From positions 1 to 18,929 of the forward strand of contig CAVGTF010000029.1 in the NCBI GenBank assembly GCA_963632245.1: a DNA stretch of 18,929 nucleotides, written 5' to 3'. Position numbers and translations under genes: made by a program. The notes beneath the pieces are model-generated. The model did not search any database. It was not told where the DNA came from and saw nothing but the letters and a program-made list of their open reading frames with translations. Below, one piece after another: positions 15,441 through 18,929 of this stretch. How positions within the stretch are numbered: the first letter of the stretch is position 1; each line of letters starts with the position of its first letter. The DNA comes from UBA1724 sp963632245 (lineage in GTDB: Bacteria; Verrucomicrobiota; Lentisphaeria; Oligosphaerales; Oligosphaeraceae).

Positions 15441-15905
15441 ATGACAACCCTCTCTATCATTCTTCTGGCTACCGGAGTCTGCCTCCTGGCGGTCGGAACA
15501 CTGGTCCTGGCACTGGCAAATCGCCGCCGGAAGACGCAGCTGGACCGGCTTATGAAGGGCCGCGAGTGCCCCGAGGAGTGGAGCAAGCACGCCTCCCTCC
15601 TTCGCCCCTGGCAAGAGGTGGTCACCGGACTCTGCATCACCCTCGCTATCCCTATCTTCACACACTTCTGCCTGGGAGCCGTCGCCATCGATCTCGTCAT
15701 CACCCTGGTGGGATATGTGGCCGGCGCACTCTGCGCCCTGGGAGCCTTCTCACGGCAACGGCAGGACTGGATGGAACTGGGCGGGAATGCCCTGGAGGCC
15801 GCAACCCTCCTCCGATGCCTCGCGTCCTTCGCACTGGGACTGCTCCTGCTCTTCTGGGGAGCATTCTCCGCGGCATTGGCACTCTTCCTGGTCTTCCGGG
15901 GATAG
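15441..15905 (+). CDS. Unrecognised four-helix membrane protein
   Basis: This 154-aa protein matches no family I recognise. It has four hydrophobic segments at about 4-26, 60-77, 80-103 and 122-152. A basic, polar loop with NRRRKTQLDRLMKGRECPEEW follows the first helix, and a short one with SRQRQDW lies between helices 3 and 4. By the positive-inside rule the basic loops would be cytoplasmic. There is no catalytic motif and no cleavable signal. It starts 13 nt after obgE, without a clear Shine-Dalgarno, so it may be co-transcribed with it. The codon use is C-rich like the end of obgE, and the frame is intact over the whole length, which argues that it is a real gene. A longer in-frame ATG at 15312 lies inside obgE and is unlikely. 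Confidence 0.65.
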   Translation: MTTLSIILLATGVCLLAVGTLVLALANRRRKTQLDRLMKGRECPEEWSKHASLLRPWQEVVTGLCITLAIPIFTHFCLGAVAIDLVITLVGYVAGALCALGAFSRQRQDWMELGGNALEAATLLRCLASFALGLLLLFWGAFSAALALFLVFRG

Positions 15906-15947
15906 AAAAAATTTGCTTTCTTTTATAACATACTCATTTGTAAGGAG
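15903..15947 (+). promoter_or_regulatory. AT-rich promoter-like region and Shine-Dalgarno of the purO gene
   Basis: The 53 nt between the membrane-protein gene and the start at 15959 are very AT-rich in a GC-rich region. TTGCTT (15913-15918) and TATAAC (15924-15929) resemble promoter boxes but their spacing is wrong for a standard pair, so I do not assign them. AAGGAG at 15942-15947 is a good Shine-Dalgarno, 11 nt before the ATG. It probably starts a purO-aroQ-accB-accC unit. Confidence 0.45.
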
Positions 15948-15958
15948 TTACGCATAAA

Positions 15959-16591
15959 ATGTACATTGGACGCATCGTCGCCGTCGGCCGCACCCAGGAG
16001 GGTCGTGGCGTTGCCCTCTACCGGGTTTCTTCCCGCTCCTTCCCCAACCGTCAGAGCGTTCAGCTGGCCAAGTCCATCGCCATTGTCCCCAAGCCGGGCT
16101 TTGAGCAGGACATCCAGAAGAATCCGTACATCGCGTACAACTGCCTTCGTTTTGCCAAGGGACTCTGCGTGGTCTCCAACGGCTCCCAGACCGACCCTGT
16201 CACCGAGAAGTTGGAAGCCGGCATGAGCCCCCGGGATGCCCTGGGCACCGTGATGCTCGCCATGGACTACGAGCACGATTCCCTGGACACCCCCCGCATC
16301 ACCGGCATCGTGGATCCCGCTGGCGAGGACGGCTGGCTGGCCATCGTCCGCAAGGATGCGCTGATTGTTCGCCACTTCGCCCTGAAGCCTGGCGAGTGCT
16401 TCTATGTGAGCACCTACGAGAAGAATGTCCCCTGCGAAGAGCAGCGCGACGGCGCCTTCCAGGTGACCAGCGCCGAGGATGCCTGCGATTACATTCTGGG
16501 AAAGGGCGTCTTCGCCGACTTCGAACGACCCATCTCCGCCGCCTGCGCTCTGGGACAGCCCGATAGCTCCTTCCAGACCGCCTTCAAATAG
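15959..16591 (+). CDS. purO: IMP cyclohydrolase, PurO (archaeal) type
   Basis: This 210-aa protein is clearly of the PurO family, first known from methanogens, which closes the ring of FAICAR to form IMP, the last step of purine synthesis. It starts MYIGRIVAVGRT and has SSRSFPNRQS (24-33), NPYIAYNC (55-62), VVSNGSQTD (71-79) and AMDYEHDSLDTPRI (101-114). These match the Methanothermobacter PurO sequence I recall almost word for word. Most bacteria use the unrelated C- and N-terminal PurH domains instead; a PurO family in some bacteria is known to exist. The start at 15959 fits the family and has a good Shine-Dalgarno. The C-terminus is slightly longer than archaeal PurO. It lies nine bases before aroQ. 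Whether a PurH fusion is also encoded elsewhere in the genome cannot be seen. Confidence 0.93.
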   Translation: MYIGRIVAVGRTQEGRGVALYRVSSRSFPNRQSVQLAKSIAIVPKPGFEQDIQKNPYIAYNCLRFAKGLCVVSNGSQTDPVTEKLEAGMSPRDALGTVMLAMDYEHDSLDTPRITGIVDPAGEDGWLAIVRKDALIVRHFALKPGECFYVSTYEKNVPCEEQRDGAFQVTSAEDACDYILGKGVFADFERPISAACALGQPDSSFQTAFK

Positions 16592-16600
16592 TCTCCGGCT

Positions 16601-17041
16601 ATGACCCGTATTCTCGTTCTCAACGGTCCCAATCTCCAGCTGCTCGGCATGCGGGAGCCCGGCATCTATGGCACCGGCACCCTCCAGGAGCTGGAGGACC
16701 GCTGCCGCACCGTCGCCGCCGAATTGGGCGTGGAGATAGAGTGCCGCCAGAGCAACCACGAGGGGCAGCTGGTGGACTGGATTGACGAGACCCTCGGACA
16801 CTTCGACGGCATTGTCCTCAATGCCGCCGCCTATACCCACACCAGCGTCGCGATCCGCGACGCCGTCGCCGCCGTCCGGATTCCCACGGTGGAGGTCCAT
16901 CTGAGCAATGTCTTTGCCCGGGAGGACTACCGCCACCGCAGCTATCTCTCTGAGGTGGCCTGGGCAGTGATTTGCGGCATGGGCTTCGCCGGATACGAGA
17001 TGGCGCTGCGCGCCCTGGTGGAGCGCCTCGAGACGCGATAG
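16601..17041 (+). CDS. aroQ: 3-dehydroquinate dehydratase, type II
   Basis: This 146-aa enzyme dehydrates 3-dehydroquinate in the shikimate pathway. Type II motifs are present: NGPNLQLLGMREPGIYG (8-24) with Arg18 and the catalytic Tyr23; QSNHEG (50-55); NAAAYTHTS (74-82) with Asn74 and His80; and VEVHLSNVFARED (97-109) with His100. Length and order are typical. The start follows the purO stop by nine bases, with no Shine-Dalgarno (CTCCGGCT), so translation may be coupled. Linkage of aroQ to accB and accC is known in other bacteria such as Pseudomonas, which supports the assignment. It also shares the shikimate pathway with the chorismate mutase at 10950, although the two are not in one operon. 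Note that the gene name aroQ is also used for a chorismate mutase class. Confidence 0.97.
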   Translation: MTRILVLNGPNLQLLGMREPGIYGTGTLQELEDRCRTVAAELGVEIECRQSNHEGQLVDWIDETLGHFDGIVLNAAAYTHTSVAIRDAVAAVRIPTVEVHLSNVFAREDYRHRSYLSEVAWAVICGMGFAGYEMALRALVERLETR

Positions 17042-17058
17042 CGCGGGTGGCCCTTCTT

Positions 17059-17076
17059 GCGGGAGGAGACTCCCGC
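17059..17076 (+). promoter_or_regulatory. Perfect hairpin with GAGA tetraloop between aroQ and accB
   Basis: GCGGGAG (17059-17065) pairs exactly with CTCCCGC (17070-17076) around GAGA, which fits the GNRA class of stable tetraloops. It lies in the 75-nt gap before accB, 40 nt ahead of its ATG. No U-run follows, so it is not a standard terminator. It could stabilise or process the accBC part of the message, or act as an attenuator. Confidence 0.5.
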
Positions 17077-17116
17077 CGCGGAATTCCCTTCAACCCTGGA
17101 GAGGAGACATCTTTCT

Positions 17117-17563
17117 ATGGATCTAAAAATCGTCCATCGTCTGGCCCAGCTCATGGAGCGCCACAACTTGAAGGAGTTGGAGGTCGCGGAGCAGGACGTC
17201 AGCTTCCGGTTGGTCCGCTTCGACAATGGCGCGGCACCCCAGGTGGTCAGCGCTCCCGCGGATGAGAACGCCAGTGCCTCCACGGCTTCGCCGACCTCCA
17301 GCGACCTGGAGCCCGAGCCCGAGGTGGAGGGACACTACATCCAGTCCCCCACGCCCGGGACCTTCTTCGTGGCACGCTCTCCCAAAGACGCGCCCTTCGT
17401 CTCTGTGGGAGATACCGTCAAGGCCGGCCAGGTCATTGGCATTGTGGAGGCCATGAAGGTGATGAACGAGATCAAGAGCGACGTGGACGGCACGGTGAGC
17501 CGCATCCTAGTGCCCAATGGCGCGCCGGTGGAATACGGCCAGCGTCTTATTGAAGTGCAGTAG
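17117..17563 (+). CDS. accB: Biotin carboxyl carrier protein of acetyl-CoA carboxylase
   Basis: This 148-aa protein carries the biotin that moves CO2 from the biotin carboxylase to the transferase in the first step of fatty-acid synthesis. A helical N-terminus (1-35) is followed by a Pro/Ser/Ala/Glu-rich linker (about 38-72) and a biotinyl domain (about 73-148). The biotin site is Lys114 in EAMKVMNEI. The thumb-like segment FFVARSPKDAPFVSVGD is also present. The start at 17117 follows AGGAG (17102-17106) and gives a normal MDLKIV beginning. An upstream in-frame TTG at 17057 would fall in the hairpin and add 20 residues, so I reject it. It is slightly shorter than the 156-aa E. coli protein. 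It lies 25 nt before accC. Confidence 0.97.
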   Translation: MDLKIVHRLAQLMERHNLKELEVAEQDVSFRLVRFDNGAAPQVVSAPADENASASTASPTSSDLEPEPEVEGHYIQSPTPGTFFVARSPKDAPFVSVGDTVKAGQVIGIVEAMKVMNEIKSDVDGTVSRILVPNGAPVEYGQRLIEVQ

Positions 17564-17588
17564 CCCGCGGACGGGAGGAGTGCCGTAC

Positions 17589-18929
17589 ATGGGCGAAAAA
17601 CTGATAAAGGTCCTCATCGCCAACCGGGGAGAGGTGGCCCTGCGTATTTTGCGAGCCTGCCGCGCCCTGGATCTCTCCAGCGTGATGGTCTTTTCTCAAG
17701 AAGACCGCAATACCCTGGCGGTTCGCCTGGCGGACGAGGCCATCTGCATTGGATCGGCCCCCGCCGCCGACAGCTATCTGAAGGCCGACCGCATTATCGC
17801 GGCAGCCGAACTCACCGGTGCCACCGCAATCCACCCCGGATACGGCTTCCTGGCCGAAAATCCGCATTTTGCCGAAATCTGCAGCGATTGCGGAATCACC
17901 TTCATCGGACCCTCCCCCGAAGCCATCCGGCTGCTGGGTGACAAGGCGGAGGCGAAGGCGACCATGCAGAAGGTGGGCGTGCCCGTGATCCCCGGTTCCC
18001 AGGGCGCGGTCGCCGATGTGGCCGAGGCCGGCCAGATCGCTCACCAGGTGGGCTATCCCGTGATCCTCAAGGCCGCCGCCGGCGGTGGCGGAAAGGGCAT
18101 GCGGGTGGCTATGGACTCCGCGCATCTCCCCGAGGCCTTCCAGACCGCTGCCGCCGAGGCAAAGGCCGGTTTTGGGGATGCCACGCTCTATCTGGAACGC
18201 TATCTGGTGGCCCCCCGTCATGTGGAGGTCCAGATTTTGGCGGACGGAAAGGGGAATGTCCTCTGTTTGGGCGAGCGGGATTGCAGTCTCCAGCGCCGCC
18301 ATCAGAAGGTGGTGGAGGAGAGCCCCTGCAGCGTCCTGCCCGAGGATGTCCGCAAGAAGATGAACAAGGCGGCAGTCGCCGCCGCACAGGCCACGCGATA
18401 CTCCGGCGTGGGCACCGCGGAATTCCTCTTTGAGCCCTCTACCGGCGAATTCTACTTCATGGAGATGAATACTCGCCTCCAGGTGGAACACCCCGTCACC
18501 GAGATGGTCTGCAATATCGACTTGGTGGCAGCGCAGATCCTGGTGGCCTTGACTGGCAAGCTCCCCTGGAAGCAGTCTGACATCCAAGTGAAGGGGCACG
18601 CCATCGAGGTCCGCATCAACGCCGAAGACCCCACCCGCGATTTCGCTCCCTGCCCCGGACGCGTGGAGTTCTACCATGCTCCCGGAGGCCCCGGAGTCCG
18701 CGTGGATTCCCACCTCTACGACGGATACGTGGTGCCGCCCTACTACGATAGCCTCCTGGCGAAGGTGGTCGCCTACGGGGAATCCCGCGAGACCGCACGC
18801 CGGCGGCTCCTCTTCGCCTTGGACGAATTCACCGCCGAGGGCATCACCACCACCGCCGAATTCGACCGCGCACTCCTGGAGAGCCGGCCCTTCATTACCG
18901 GGGAATTCCACACCGGCACTCTGGAAGAG
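17589..18929 (+). CDS. accC: Biotin carboxylase AccC (3' end beyond the window)
   Basis: The open frame from 17589 to the window edge encodes 447 residues of an ATP-grasp biotin carboxylase. It is nearly complete, since the E. coli enzyme has 449. It begins MGEKLIKVLIANRGEVALRI. Motifs are HPGYGFLAEN (82-91), the glycine-rich ATP loop KAAAGGGGKGMR (161-172), RHVEVQILAD (210-219), RRHQKVVEE (236-244) and MEMNTRLQVEHPVTE (291-305). Candidate catalytic/metal residues are Lys161, Lys240, Glu278, Glu292, Asn294 and Arg296, by analogy with E. coli. It carboxylates the biotin on AccB using ATP and bicarbonate. Shine-Dalgarno AGGAG (17576-17580) lies eight bases before the ATG. The last few codons and the stop lie outside the window. 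Confidence 0.98.
   Translation, partial: MGEKLIKVLIANRGEVALRILRACRALDLSSVMVFSQEDRNTLAVRLADEAICIGSAPAADSYLKADRIIAAAELTGATAIHPGYGFLAENPHFAEICSDCGITFIGPSPEAIRLLGDKAEAKATMQKVGVPVIPGSQGAVADVAEAGQIAHQVGYPVILKAAAGGGGKGMRVAMDSAHLPEAFQTAAAEAKAGFGDATLYLERYLVAPRHVEVQILADGKGNVLCLGERDCSLQRRHQKVVEESPCSVLPEDVRKKMNKAAVAAAQATRYSGVGTAEFLFEPSTGEFYFMEMNTRLQVEHPVTEMVCNIDLVAAQILVALTGKLPWKQSDIQVKGHAIEVRINAEDPTRDFAPCPGRVEFYHAPGGPGVRVDSHLYDGYVVPPYYDSLLAKVVAYGESRETARRRLLFALDEFTAEGITTTAEFDRALLESRPFITGEFHTGTLEE

Noticed and set aside
1..18929. Reassignment of TGA to a sense codon, suggested by its rarity as a stop
   Set aside because: No recognised gene has an internal TGA, and subunit D ends at TGA at a normal length, so TGA still works as a stop here.
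1..18929. Defence system, mobile element or CRISPR array
   Set aside because: I looked for transposase, integrase, nuclease and spaced-repeat patterns on both strands and found none. The genes are metabolic, bioenergetic and housekeeping.

Overview
The window is GC-rich bacterial DNA with every convincing gene on the + strand: 18 complete genes plus a biotin carboxylase gene cut by the right edge. I found no rRNA, tRNA, CRISPR array, transposase or phage gene. A PVC-type bacterium (Kiritimatiellota, Lentisphaerota or Verrucomicrobiota) or a distant Bacteroidota relative is my best guess. The grounds are the V-ATPase order E-DUF2764-A-B-D-I-K, a PurF-like protein starting MGGFFG, and a PurO-type IMP cyclohydrolase. 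This taxonomy is inference.

Layout. (1) 1-144 is an upstream region with an AT-rich promoter-like box, followed by a PurF-family protein (145-1560) that lacks the usual N-terminal nucleophilic Cys but keeps the Fe-S ligand cysteines. (2) 1618-9009 is a seven-gene V-type ATPase/ATP synthase operon: E, a DUF2764-like protein in the usual place of subunit C, A, B, D, I and K. No genes for C, F or G/H are present. The rotor subunit K carries the residues of the Na+-type site. (3) 9066-10676 is a CPA1 cation/proton antiporter with a C-terminal RCK_C-like tail. It is followed by a 273-bp non-coding gap with CTAG-rich repeats, two small hairpins and a promoter-like box. (4) 10950-14254 holds chorismate mutase, IspH, UppS and a CPA2-type antiporter. 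(5) 14327-15905 holds ObgE, behind a hairpin and a candidate leaderless promoter, and an unrecognised four-helix membrane protein. (6) 15959-18929 holds a PurO-type IMP cyclohydrolase, type II dehydroquinase (aroQ), accB and accC.

How the genes fit together. The V-ATPase and the two antiporters form an ion-circulation module, probably Na+/H+ (K+). IspH and UppS supply the polyprenyl carrier for envelope synthesis. Chorismate mutase and AroQ belong to aromatic amino-acid synthesis. The PurF-like protein and PurO have the folds of the first and last steps of IMP synthesis. AccB and AccC belong to fatty-acid initiation.

Genome-wide signals seen here: TAG ends 13 of the 18 complete genes, an unusual preference. 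Sampled blocks near the start of gene runs are G-rich and blocks near their ends are C-rich. About eight genes lack a visible Shine-Dalgarno, and a TTATATT box recurs upstream of three genes.
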